64,000 bases of DNA from Chitinophaga sp. XS-30 (lineage in GTDB: Bacteria > Bacteroidota > Bacteroidia > Chitinophagales > Chitinophagaceae), in NCBI RefSeq assembly GCF_008086345.1, contig NZ_CP043006.1:5268032-5332031 (forward strand), in the 5' to 3' direction. The position numbers and the translations under genes are program-made. Shown here piece by piece: positions 8,229 through 17,638 of this stretch (positions are counted from its first letter, which is position 1; every line of letters begins with the position of its first letter). The notes below the pieces were generated by a model. That model saw nothing but the letters and a program-made list of their open reading frames with translations. It was not told where the DNA came from and made no database searches.

Positions 8229-11200
8229 ATGCAAGATATGCCAAATATCCTTACAATTTGTATTAACAGGCTGTCGCGCCCGGCCTTTTTAAAAGGGAGC
8301 GGAAAGTTCATCATGCAAACAACCACATTCATACTCGGTGCGATTCTCGCAACAGCGCAAGTGCTCCTGGCTGCCCCGGGGCATGCACAGGGGAACGAAC
8401 AGACCGTCATCTCCCTGGATTATAAGAACACGCCAATACAGCAGGTCTTCACCGCCATCGAAACGAAAGCCGATGTAGTGATCATGTTCGAAAATACCGG
8501 TGTGCTGAAGAACGAAAAGGTCACCATCTCCGCAAAGAACAAAAAGGTCGGGGAGATCATGGACGTGCTTTTGAAGGGAAAGGGACTGCAATGGAACATA
8601 CGCGATAATGTAATACGGGTGGAAAAGCCACAACCAGCCACTATGTTTAACCAGGTAGCGCCTTCTCCTTCCGCCCGGGATACGGTTAAAAAGGATATAC
8701 TTACCGGCAGGGTAACGGACGACAGCGGTGAATCATTGCCCGGTGCATCTGTTGCCGTAAAAGGCACCGCTGTGAGAACCGTTACCGATGCCGATGGCCA
8801 TTACCTGTTACCGGGTGTTCCGGCCAACGGCACTATTTTGTTTTCTTTTATTGGAATGATCCCGCAGGAGTTCCCCGTTGGCAGTTCCTCCGTTATGAAT
8901 GTTAAACTTCAGCAGGCCACAGTAGGGCTGAATGAAGTGGTGGCCATCGGTTACGGCACGCAGAAGAAGATAAATCTGACGGGGGCTGTCGGGAGCGTTT
9001 CCGGGAAAGACCTTATGGCGAATGTACCCACCAACACCGTGGCGGCATTACAGGGCCGTCTGCCGGGCGTCACGATCACACAACCATCCGGCCAGCCGGG
9101 AGATGAAGGAGTAAGCGTGATCATCAGGGGAATAGGCACCATGAACTACGCCGGCCCCATGATCATTGTTGATGGGCTGGAATCGAGAATGGACAATATT
9201 TCCCCGGGCGATATCGAAAGCGTAAGCGTGCTGAAGGACGCGTCTTCCGCCGCCATTTACGGATCGAGGGCTGCCAACGGCGTGATACTGGTCACGACCA
9301 AACGTGGAAAAAACGGTGTTTCCGAAATCAACTACCGGGGCTTTGCCGGCTGGCAGGCTACAACCAACCTGCCCGATCATCTTCCCTCCCATGAGTATGC
9401 TGAACTATACAATGAAGGTAACAGGAACCAGGGGCTGCCTCCCCGGTATAGTAATGACGATATTGCCAAATACAGATCAGGCACCGATCCCTACAATTTT
9501 CCGAATACAGACTGGCTGGGCCTCCTGCTGACGGAATCGGGGTTTACCCAGGACCATAGCCTTTCTTTTGCAGGCGGTAATAATATCACCAGCTACAGGG
9601 TGTCATTTGGGTATTTCGATCAGGACGGGCTCATCAAAGGATCTACCCACAAACGCTACAATGCCAGGATAAACCTGGACAGCCGCGTAAAGAAATGGCT
9701 GACCCTGGGCACAAATATTTCGCTGTCGAGGAATAACGTGATCTACCCTATTTCGCCCTTCAGCGGCGGTGAAGATTTTTTCAGACAGGCGAACTTTATC
9801 CCGCCCACGATAACCAGTAAGAATGCGGATGGCACCTGGAATCGCTATACAGACGGGAATCCTATCGCCTGGGTAGATGCGGGCGGATTCAGGAACGGCA
9901 CCAACTCCCATTTGCTTGGAAGCGTTTTCGGGGAACTGACCTTGTTGAAAGGCTTGACCCTGAAAGGAGTGGCCGGCGTTAACTACGACCTGGGCGATAA
10001 TAAAAGACATGTGAAAACGATCAATTATTACAGCAATGGTGTGCATACCGTCCAGGGCCCCAATAGCGTAACGGACAATATTACCCGTCAGCAAACCATC
10101 ACCTTGCAAAGCCTGCTGAACTATAACAGGAAGTTCGGCAAACATGACGTGAAAGGGTTGCTGGGAGCTTCCCGCGAAGCCTACCAGTTTTTCAGCAACG
10201 AGGCATTCCGGATGAACTTTCCATCTAACGACCTGGACCAGCTGAATGGCGGATCAACGGTTGGTATGACGAACGGCGGCTACGCCATCGAGTCCCGCCT
10301 GGGGTCAGTGTTTGGAAGGGCTAACTACGAATTTGATAACAGGTATTTATTGGAAGTGAACCTGCGGAGAGATGCTTCCTCCAAGTTTAACCGCGGATAC
10401 AGGGTAGGCTGGTTCCCCTCGTTCTCCGCCGGCTGGAGAGTGACGGAAGAACATTTCATGCAGGGCATCAGCTGGATCGATAACCTGAAGCTGAGAGGCT
10501 CCTGGGGACAACTGGGCAACAATAATATCGGCGACTACAATTATTTCCAAAGGATAAAACTAGGGCAGAACTATAACTTCGGCGGTATTGTTGCAGACGG
10601 CGCCGCTACTACCATAGCCGGCAATGCGATCATCAGCTGGGAGAAAACGACCGAGCTGGATATTGGCATCGATATCGATCTTTTCCGCAACAGGCTGCTG
10701 TCCATATCCGCCGACTACTACAATCGCTATACAGATGATATCCTTTCTCCCGTTCCGGTTTCAATGATCTTCGGATTGCCCGCGCCTGTTGTCAATGCCG
10801 GCGCCATGAGAAATAAAGGCGTCGAGTTATTGCTGGAGCACAATCATGCCATAGGAAATGTGCAATATACCCTATCCCTGAATGGCGCATTCAATGAGAA
10901 CAAGGTAGAACGATACAGGAATCCCTCCAAAGGAGACCTGATCTACGTGGAGGGCGAACCATGGGGATCTTATTATGGTTACGAGGTAACTGGCATTTAT
11001 CAGACGGATGCGGAGGCTTCAGCTTCCCCGCATGTTGAGGGGGCGCCCGTAAAGGCCGGCGACCTGATCTTTAAAGACCGCAACAAAGATGGCAAGATCA
11101 ATGGAGACGACAGGGTTGTGCTGGGCAATACCATTCCCGGGATCACTTATGGAGCCAATATAAACCTGGGGTATAAAGGGTTTGACCTGTCTGCCTTCTT

Positions 11201-11618
11201 CCAGGGCGCCAGTAAGGTAAGCCGCGTGATAGGCGCTGAATCATTCTGGGCATTCGACCCCAACAATGCGTTGCGCATGCATCTGGACAGGACCATTGTC
11301 GAAAACGGGAAAGTGGTTAAAAACGGATACTATCCAAGGATACTGATCACCGAGAAGCACAACCAGGTGATGAGCTCTTTCAGCGTATTGAATGCCTCCT
11401 ACCTGCGTTTGAAAACTGCCCAGGTAGGGTACACGCTCCCGGCAGCATGGTTAAAGCCGGCGGGCATTACCAGGACCCGGCTATACGCCAGCGGGCAGAA
11501 CCTGTTGACATTTACAAAATTCCCCTCCAGCTTCGACCCGGAACTTTTATCCGGTTCCGGCAACGGCGCGTATCCACAGGTTAAATTTTATACTGTAGGG
11601 ATTGACGTAACATTCTAA
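8229..11618 (+). CDS. susC: SusC/RagA family TonB-linked outer-membrane transporter with STN domain
   Basis: 1129 residues. After a signal peptide come an STN signalling domain (about 60-133; TPIQQVFTAIETKADVVIMF), a carboxypeptidase-like beta-sandwich (about 157-232; LTGRVTDDSGESLPGASVAV), a TonB plug with the SusC hallmarks VAIGYGTQKK, LQGRLPGVTI and VLKDASSAAIYGSRAANGVI, and a 22-strand-type barrel ending in IDVTF. It should import oligosaccharides, or another large ligand, with the SusD lipoprotein downstream, and signal through STN to FecR. The start at 8229 gives a 28-residue basic extension before MQTTTFILGAIL (8313), which is an equally plausible start since the signal peptide begins there. 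Confidence 0.95.
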   Translation: MQDMPNILTICINRLSRPAFLKGSGKFIMQTTTFILGAILATAQVLLAAPGHAQGNEQTVISLDYKNTPIQQVFTAIETKADVVIMFENTGVLKNEKVTISAKNKKVGEIMDVLLKGKGLQWNIRDNVIRVEKPQPATMFNQVAPSPSARDTVKKDILTGRVTDDSGESLPGASVAVKGTAVRTVTDADGHYLLPGVPANGTILFSFIGMIPQEFPVGSSSVMNVKLQQATVGLNEVVAIGYGTQKKINLTGAVGSVSGKDLMANVPTNTVAALQGRLPGVTITQPSGQPGDEGVSVIIRGIGTMNYAGPMIIVDGLESRMDNISPGDIESVSVLKDASSAAIYGSRAANGVILVTTKRGKNGVSEINYRGFAGWQATTNLPDHLPSHEYAELYNEGNRNQGLPPRYSNDDIAKYRSGTDPYNFPNTDWLGLLLTESGFTQDHSLSFAGGNNITSYRVSFGYFDQDGLIKGSTHKRYNARINLDSRVKKWLTLGTNISLSRNNVIYPISPFSGGEDFFRQANFIPPTITSKNADGTWNRYTDGNPIAWVDAGGFRNGTNSHLLGSVFGELTLLKGLTLKGVAGVNYDLGDNKRHVKTINYYSNGVHTVQGPNSVTDNITRQQTITLQSLLNYNRKFGKHDVKGLLGASREAYQFFSNEAFRMNFPSNDLDQLNGGSTVGMTNGGYAIESRLGSVFGRANYEFDNRYLLEVNLRRDASSKFNRGYRVGWFPSFSAGWRVTEEHFMQGISWIDNLKLRGSWGQLGNNNIGDYNYFQRIKLGQNYNFGGIVADGAATTIAGNAIISWEKTTELDIGIDIDLFRNRLLSISADYYNRYTDDILSPVPVSMIFGLPAPVVNAGAMRNKGVELLLEHNHAIGNVQYTLSLNGAFNENKVERYRNPSKGDLIYVEGEPWGSYYGYEVTGIYQTDAEASASPHVEGAPVKAGDLIFKDRNKDGKINGDDRVVLGNTIPGITYGANINLGYKGFDLSAFFQGASKVSRVIGAESFWAFDPNNALRMHLDRTIVENGKVVKNGYYPRILITEKHNQVMSSFSVLNASYLRLKTAQVGYTLPAAWLKPAGITRTRLYASGQNLLTFTKFPSSFDPELLSGSGNGAYPQVKFYTVGIDVTF

Positions 11619-11629
11619 AACGTACAAGG

Positions 11630-13303
11630 ATGAAAAAGACACTATTGACAATACTTGCGCTTAACCTTACCATGTTATACTCCTGCGGGAACAAGTTCCT
11701 TGATGTGAAACCAAGGAACGAACTGACGGATGCGACCTTCTGGAAAACAGAGCAGGATGCAACACTGGCGCTGAATGGCTGTTACCGGTTATGGGAAGCC
11801 TATGCGAATATTGTGCTGTTTGACGGCGCCAGCGACAATGCTTATGAAAAATCCAATTTCGGCTTCCAGGTACTGGGCAACGGAACATTAACGGCATCGA
11901 ACTATCATGTGCTGGGCAGCTGGATCGACTGGTTCCATTTTATGGATGAAAATGGCGGAGGAGACTTTGCTGCATCTGTCAACTGGTACCCTTATACACG
12001 CATCCGCAAATACAATAATTTTCTTGCCAATATAGACAGGGTGCCGATGGATGATGCGAAAAAGGCACAATACAAAAGTGAAGTGAGATTCCTGCGGGCA
12101 TACGACTATTTCTGGAAAGTAATGTTGCATGGAGATGTGCCGCTGGTTACAAAAGTGATCAACGCAACGGACGAGCTGCCCAGGGACCCTGCCGAAAAAG
12201 TAAAGCAGTTCGTGCTTGACGAGCTGTCCGCTATTATCAGCGAAGGCGCATTGCCGGTCCAGAATACTATTGACTCAAAAGGGCATGTTACCAAAGGCGC
12301 GGCATTGGCGTTGAAGGCCAGGCTGGAACTGGTAATGGGAAATTATGCCGCTGCCATGGCCGATGCCAAAGCGGTAATTGATATGCCCTGTTACGAGCTG
12401 TTCCCGAATTACCGGGACCTGTTCCTGGAAAAAAGCGAGGGGATCAACAAAGAAGCGATCCTGAACGTGCAATATATTGTGAATGATTATGAACAATCGC
12501 TCACACAGCTGAACCTTCCTGCCGGAGATGGCGGCTGGTCTGCCCTCAATGCCACTAAAAGCATGGTGGACGCCTATGAATGCAGCAACGGAAAACCTAT
12601 TACCGACCCAACATCCGGTTATGACATCGATGATCCTTTCAGGAACCGCGATCCCAGGATGGAAATGTCCCTCCTGCATCCGGGGCAGTTATGGAAAGGG
12701 CGTTATTATAATACGCTGGACCAGTTCATGCCGGACGGCAGCCCTAACCCGGATTATAACAGGAACGAGCCCGCGGCCCGGTCAGGTATGAATGTCATCA
12801 AATACATCAACAGTCTTGCCGATAGCCCGGGTGGCTGGCCTCCCAATTTTGGCGGTGATATTATGGTGATCCGCCTGGCGGAAATGTATCTCACCTATGC
12901 GGAGGCCGCAGTGGAAACCAATACCAATACCGCTGCTGCACTTGACTATGTCAATGCCGTCAGAACAAGAAGCGGTCATATCAAGGCAACGGCTTTGACA
13001 AGGGCACTGGTGCGGAACGAACGGAGGGTGGAACTGGCCTTTGAAGGGCTCCGGTACCTGGATATCATGCGCTGGGACCTTGGGCCACAGGTGCTGAACG
13101 GCCCTTTATACGGCAGCCGCAGGGGAACGATGGACTTTACGGACGGCAGCATCACCTGGGTGGGAAACGGGTACGAAGTGAACGATGTGAACTACATCAA
13201 GCTTGAAACGCGTACGTTCCACCCGGTAAGAAAGTACCTGTTTCCCATACCACAGGCGGAAATGGATGCCAACTCAAAGATGGTGCAAAACCCCGGGTAT
13301 TAA
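11630..13303 (+). CDS. susD: SusD/RagB family nutrient-binding lipoprotein
   Basis: 557 residues with a lipoprotein signal (TMLYSC, lipidated Cys about residue 19) followed by the SusD opening FLDVKPRNELTDATFWKTEQ. The TPR-like helices and the late segment NERRVELAFEGLRYLDIMRW are typical, and the C-terminus HPVRKYLFPIPQAEMDANSK...NPGY is the RagB ending. SusD forms the surface lid of the SusC channel and captures the glycan. It starts 11 bases after susC and ends directly against the next ATG, so it is one transcript. Confidence 0.95.
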   Translation: MKKTLLTILALNLTMLYSCGNKFLDVKPRNELTDATFWKTEQDATLALNGCYRLWEAYANIVLFDGASDNAYEKSNFGFQVLGNGTLTASNYHVLGSWIDWFHFMDENGGGDFAASVNWYPYTRIRKYNNFLANIDRVPMDDAKKAQYKSEVRFLRAYDYFWKVMLHGDVPLVTKVINATDELPRDPAEKVKQFVLDELSAIISEGALPVQNTIDSKGHVTKGAALALKARLELVMGNYAAAMADAKAVIDMPCYELFPNYRDLFLEKSEGINKEAILNVQYIVNDYEQSLTQLNLPAGDGGWSALNATKSMVDAYECSNGKPITDPTSGYDIDDPFRNRDPRMEMSLLHPGQLWKGRYYNTLDQFMPDGSPNPDYNRNEPAARSGMNVIKYINSLADSPGGWPPNFGGDIMVIRLAEMYLTYAEAAVETNTNTAAALDYVNAVRTRSGHIKATALTRALVRNERRVELAFEGLRYLDIMRWDLGPQVLNGPLYGSRRGTMDFTDGSITWVGNGYEVNDVNYIKLETRTFHPVRKYLFPIPQAEMDANSKMVQNPGY

Positions 13304-14755
13304 ATGATGCGTTGCCTGCTGACAGCCGCCCTGCTCATTTTTTCATGCCTGCATGCACGGGCACAGGAAGGGAAAGGCGTGTATAAGAACCGTACCTTCT
13401 TTCACCTGGAACCTTACTGGGATAGCGCGAAAGTATGCAGCAATCCGCATAAGGGCTGGTTTATCCATTACTATGACAATAGTATTTCCAATTACGGCGA
13501 TCGTTTGGCGGCAAACGATTCCCTGCCTGATTTCCCCGGGTTGAATGATATCTATCTGAGGCTGGCCTGGTGTTATCTCGAACCGGAAGAGGGCGTGTAC
13601 AACTGGGAGCTGATGGATTCCGTTATCAACAGGTGGACCGGCTGGGGGCATACCATTTCTTTCCGCATCACCTGCAAGGAAACTAACGGGCCTCCTTATG
13701 CCACACCCGCATGGGTGGAAAAAGCCGGGGCCAAAGGTAAAATGATGCAGGACGGCAAAGCCTGGGCGCCGGATTACGGAGATCCTGTGTTCCTGGAAAA
13801 GCTGGAGAACTTTCATAAAGCCTTTGCTGCAAGATATGATGGCAAACGCTGGGTGGAATATATCGACATTGGCAGCATCGGTGAATGGGGAGAAGGGCAT
13901 ACCGCTTTCTCGGGCTGGGAGGATGTACCGGTGGCGGTTGTGAAGCGGCATATTGACATGTACAAGAGATGCTATAAAAGATCTGTGCTGCTGATCAGCG
14001 ATGACTTTATCGGGCAGCGGGATGCGGACGATGGCGCAGATTATGAAATATATCATTATTGCCTGCAAAAGGGCATCGGGTTCCGGGACGACAGCGGCAA
14101 TGTGAAATGGTACAGGGAGCTGGGGTTTGGCCCCTCCTGCATACGCAGCCCCGAGCTATATAGCAAAGTGTACAGGAAGATCCCCGTGGTGCTGGAATCC
14201 GATCATTACAGCGACGCAGTGAAATACGGCATGTGGAAGGATGGCGCCGGATTTGAAAAGGCCATACACGAAACGCACGCCACTTATATAGGGTTTCACC
14301 ATTATCCCAGGGAGTGGCTCCTGGAAAATAAAGTGCTGGCAGGGAAGCTGGCTAACCTGAGCGGGTATTGGTATTTCCCGAAGTTCGCGATGATGCCGGA
14401 TACCTTCCGGGTGCATTCCCGCCGCAACTACTTAAGGATGACCTGGGAGAACCATGGTGTAGCGCCGGCCTATCACCGGTACAAGCTTTCCGTGCAACTG
14501 ATCAATAAGCAAACCGGCAGGTCCTTCCGGCAGGATTTGCCTGAATCTGACAACAGAACATGGCTGCCCCGCGAAATAGTAGCCGAGCAATATAAAATTG
14601 ATATCAGTAAAGACATGGACAAGGGGAAGTATGAGCTGTTGATAAACATGCGCGATGCATGCGGATTTCATAACAGGGATATTCAACTGCCCCTTAAAAA
14701 GGAACGCGAAACAGTATCGGGCTGGTACAAACTCGGTGAAGTGACGGTAAACTGA
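13304..14755 (+). CDS. Secreted DUF4832/DUF4874-type TIM-barrel protein, probable glycosidase-like
   Basis: 483 residues with a signal peptide (CLLTAALLIFSCLHARAQ). NPHKGWFIHYYD at the start of the barrel, LRLAWCYLEPEEGVYNWELM in the middle and DIGSIGEWGEGHT (a clan-A-like acid/base strand) fit the DUF4874 TIM barrel. The last 110 residues (FRVHSRRNYLRMTWENHGVA...LPESDNRTWLPREI) fit the DUF4832 beta-sandwich. This architecture resembles GH-A clan beta-galactosidase-like enzymes, but no activity is established, so a specific substrate is not claimed. The ATG follows the susD stop with no gap. Confidence 0.75.
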   Translation: MMRCLLTAALLIFSCLHARAQEGKGVYKNRTFFHLEPYWDSAKVCSNPHKGWFIHYYDNSISNYGDRLAANDSLPDFPGLNDIYLRLAWCYLEPEEGVYNWELMDSVINRWTGWGHTISFRITCKETNGPPYATPAWVEKAGAKGKMMQDGKAWAPDYGDPVFLEKLENFHKAFAARYDGKRWVEYIDIGSIGEWGEGHTAFSGWEDVPVAVVKRHIDMYKRCYKRSVLLISDDFIGQRDADDGADYEIYHYCLQKGIGFRDDSGNVKWYRELGFGPSCIRSPELYSKVYRKIPVVLESDHYSDAVKYGMWKDGAGFEKAIHETHATYIGFHHYPREWLLENKVLAGKLANLSGYWYFPKFAMMPDTFRVHSRRNYLRMTWENHGVAPAYHRYKLSVQLINKQTGRSFRQDLPESDNRTWLPREIVAEQYKIDISKDMDKGKYELLINMRDACGFHNRDIQLPLKKERETVSGWYKLGEVTVN

Positions 14756-14835
14756 TCTGGTAACGGATTTTCCCCAAAAAGCGTGCAGTATCTGCATGAT
14801 GACCACTTATGTGCATAAACGAACCAATAATAACC

Positions 14836-15876
14836 ATGAAAAAGAACATGATCTCACGCCGGAAGTTCCTGTCCGCCTCCGCAATGGCGGCAGGTGGCGT
14901 CACCATTGCCTCCGGTGGATTAGCGAATGCACTGGAAGCCCCTTCAGCTTCAACGGAACGGGCAAACAGGGAAGTATGGGTTGCCAGTGTGTCTCAAATG
15001 GACATGACTGCCGAAACGCCGGCGTTAATGGTGGAAAAAGTATTCGGGGTATTGAACGAGGCGCTCGTTTATCAGCCGGACATCATCTGCCTGCCCGAGC
15101 TCTTCAGTACTTCCAACATCAAACGGAAATACACTTTTAAAGAAGAAGTGGCATTTTCTCCCGATATCATAGAACAGTTCGCTGCCTTTGCAAAAGCCAG
15201 CAATTGCTACGTGATCTGCCCGGTATATACGGAAGAAGCCGGAAATGTGTACAATGCCGCGGTGGTGCTGGACCGGCAGGGGTTAAGATTGGGGGAATAC
15301 AGGAAAGCGCATATCGTGGAAGACGAAATATCGTTTGGTATTACACCCGGCACATTGTCGCCCCCGGTTTTTAAAACCGATTTTGGCATCATTGGTATCC
15401 AGATATGTTTTGACATACTATGGGAAGACTGCTGGCGAAAATTAAGAGAAAACGGGGCTGAAATTGTTTTCTGGCCCTCTGCTTTCGCCGGCGGACAGAT
15501 GGTTAACACCAGGGCCTGGCAGCATCAATACCATGTTGTGTCGAGCACACGGAAAGACACAACAAAGATCTGCGATATATCCGGGACGGAAATTGCGAAG
15601 ACGGGAATATGGAACAGGAACCTGGTTTGCGCCCCCATTAACCTGGAGAAGGCCTTTGTGCACGTATGGCCGCACGTGTTCCAGTTTGACAAAATAAGGG
15701 AGCAATATGGCCGTAAAATACGCATTACCATCTTTCATGAAGAAGAATGGGCCATCATAGAAAGCCTGTCCCCGGAAGTAAAAGTGAAGGATGTCTTAAA
15801 AGCTTTTAACATCAGAACATTTGAACAGCATGTGCAGGATGCCGGAACAGCACAGATAAATGCCCGTAAAAAATGA
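14836..15876 (+). CDS. Tat-exported nitrilase-superfamily carbon-nitrogen hydrolase
   Basis: About 346 residues. A twin-arginine signal (SRRKFLSASA, Arg8-Arg9) precedes a nitrilase fold with all three catalytic residues: Glu88 in CLPELF, Lys157 in EYRKAHI and Cys191 in IGIQICFDILWED. The family hydrolyses amides, carbamoyl groups or nitriles through a covalent Cys intermediate. I chose the ATG at 14836 because it starts directly before the Tat motif; the frame opens at 14809. Export of a nitrilase within a carbohydrate locus suggests removal of an amide or acyl-amide substituent from the substrate, which is inference. Its stop overlaps the next start (ATGA). Confidence 0.88.
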   Translation: MKKNMISRRKFLSASAMAAGGVTIASGGLANALEAPSASTERANREVWVASVSQMDMTAETPALMVEKVFGVLNEALVYQPDIICLPELFSTSNIKRKYTFKEEVAFSPDIIEQFAAFAKASNCYVICPVYTEEAGNVYNAAVVLDRQGLRLGEYRKAHIVEDEISFGITPGTLSPPVFKTDFGIIGIQICFDILWEDCWRKLRENGAEIVFWPSAFAGGQMVNTRAWQHQYHVVSSTRKDTTKICDISGTEIAKTGIWNRNLVCAPINLEKAFVHVWPHVFQFDKIREQYGRKIRITIFHEEEWAIIESLSPEVKVKDVLKAFNIRTFEQHVQDAGTAQINARKK

Positions 15877-17621
15877 AAATAAGACTGATCCTGACCATTA
15901 TTTGCGCCGGGTTGTTAAATGGCGCCTGCGCCCAGCAGTATTCGCTGTTAAACGCATTCAGGCCTGCATATACCGGCAAGGCTGAACTGGTTGACCTGGA
16001 CGAAGATGGCGACCCTGACCTGATAAAGCTGCGGTTGTTCAATGGCTGCAATGCCATATGGGTGGATGATGATGATGACATGATGTGGGATGACAAAGAA
16101 GGAGACCTTGATAATGACTGCTTGCTGATCGACAGGAACGGTGATGGCATATTTGCCGGGCCGGGCGACCTGAGCATTGACTGGATCGATACTGATCATG
16201 ATGGTGAAGCAGATATCCAGCTGGTGGTGGAGAATAGTGACCTGCAGTCGGTCGCCTACTGGGATTGGAGCAGCAATTACATGTGGATCATCGATGATGA
16301 AAAAGACCAGTCGTTCCATTTTATCAACTGGAAAGAGCTGGTACTGAGATGCTGGACGCACGCCGGCGCATCAAAATTCTTTGAGGACTACCACGGGCAA
16401 ACCCTTTTTCTGAAAACACATGCTCCCAGCCATCGTATCAAAGACCTCAGGGTCAACTGGGAGAACCCCTTCCTGTTTTACGATACGGATGGGGACGGGC
16501 TGACGGAGATGTCCGTCCGGCTGGAAGATAAAGGGCATTTCACGCCAGGCGAAGAACGGGATATTTCGCTGAACGGTGTTGTGAACCGCGCTTTTGTGTC
16601 TGTAGACCTGGATAATGATAACGGGCCTTCCAACGAATTTGATTTTGACTTCAGCCTGTACTTTGAAGGGAAAGGTTTTTCCTATAAAGACCAGGTACAC
16701 CGGATCAATAATGGTCATGCAGCGGGCATTGACGATCAGATCAGTCACCTGTTGTATGACAGCAGGTGGAGGGCTGTAAAAGAACTGATGTACACCTCCC
16801 GGGATGTTGCGTTGCATAAAATATTTAATGAGGGAGAATGGAGCCGCTGCTGGCTGGTGTTTGATGAAGATGATGATTGCGAACGTTGGGAGCGGGTAGA
16901 GTTCTATGAACCCAAAAACTTTTTCAGGATAGGAATGAATAATAACGGAATTGATCACAATCCGCAGGCGGATGCCGCCGGAGACCGGGGAGAATGGGAT
17001 GAGGACAATTCGGGGAAGGGAAGCCTGTATATAGGATTTGACGGCAAGATCCATTTATACGGGGCGGAAAAGGGATGCTGGAGGATTGACCAGAACGCGG
17101 CCTGTTACCAGGGCTGGGGCGGATTGTATGAGGGGGAATACAAGCGTATCCCCGATGAGCCTGCGCAGTTTCCCACCATTGCCTATGAAGACACAGACGC
17201 GGATGGCTTCTTCGATCTGGTCAAATATGACCTTGATGGTGATACCACTTTTGAAAGCACTGCAGACCTGAAGGCATGGGGGATCGCTCCATCCTGTGAA
17301 ATAATAAGCACCCGGCAATTCACCTATCAGGACTATCACGATCTGTTTGAAAAAGTAGCCGGACAGATGTGGAACAATGCCTTGCAATCCATCCAGGCAG
17401 CCAGGGCGCTGAAGATCAATTATAAATGGTACGCGTCACTGATGACCGCGAGAAGCAGCTGGGAAAAGTATAACAACGGGTATTGGCTTCAATTCTACAT
17501 TTTCCATGATCTCCTTTCCCTTTTTGAAAAGAACGGTCAGCAGGAACTGATCAGCCTGTTGATGAAGGCTTACTATGGAAGGGATTGGCTTCAATTGCAT
17601 GAATATGTCCTGAACAATTAA
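15873..17621 (+). CDS. Secreted Asp-rich protein with EF-hand/dockerin-like calcium loops
   Basis: 582 residues with a signal peptide (MKIRLILTIICAGLLNGACA). The chain is full of DxDxDGD loops: DLDEDGDPD (41-49), DDDDDMMWDDKEGDLDND (66-83), DRNGDGI (87-93), DTDHDGEAD (106-114), then DTDGDGL near 200 and DTDADGFFD and DLDGD near 440-460. These look like calcium-binding turns between beta strands, as in VCBS/FG-GAP-like or EF-hand-like repeats. The C-terminal 130 residues lack them and look helical. I know no named family. The ATGA overlap with the nitrilase gene and its place inside the PUL suggest a surface protein acting on the same glycan. Confidence 0.75.
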   Translation: MKIRLILTIICAGLLNGACAQQYSLLNAFRPAYTGKAELVDLDEDGDPDLIKLRLFNGCNAIWVDDDDDMMWDDKEGDLDNDCLLIDRNGDGIFAGPGDLSIDWIDTDHDGEADIQLVVENSDLQSVAYWDWSSNYMWIIDDEKDQSFHFINWKELVLRCWTHAGASKFFEDYHGQTLFLKTHAPSHRIKDLRVNWENPFLFYDTDGDGLTEMSVRLEDKGHFTPGEERDISLNGVVNRAFVSVDLDNDNGPSNEFDFDFSLYFEGKGFSYKDQVHRINNGHAAGIDDQISHLLYDSRWRAVKELMYTSRDVALHKIFNEGEWSRCWLVFDEDDDCERWERVEFYEPKNFFRIGMNNNGIDHNPQADAAGDRGEWDEDNSGKGSLYIGFDGKIHLYGAEKGCWRIDQNAACYQGWGGLYEGEYKRIPDEPAQFPTIAYEDTDADGFFDLVKYDLDGDTTFESTADLKAWGIAPSCEIISTRQFTYQDYHDLFEKVAGQMWNNALQSIQAARALKINYKWYASLMTARSSWEKYNNGYWLQFYIFHDLLSLFEKNGQQELISLLMKAYYGRDWLQLHEYVLNN

Positions 17622-17638
17622 CCATTTAAACAACCAAA

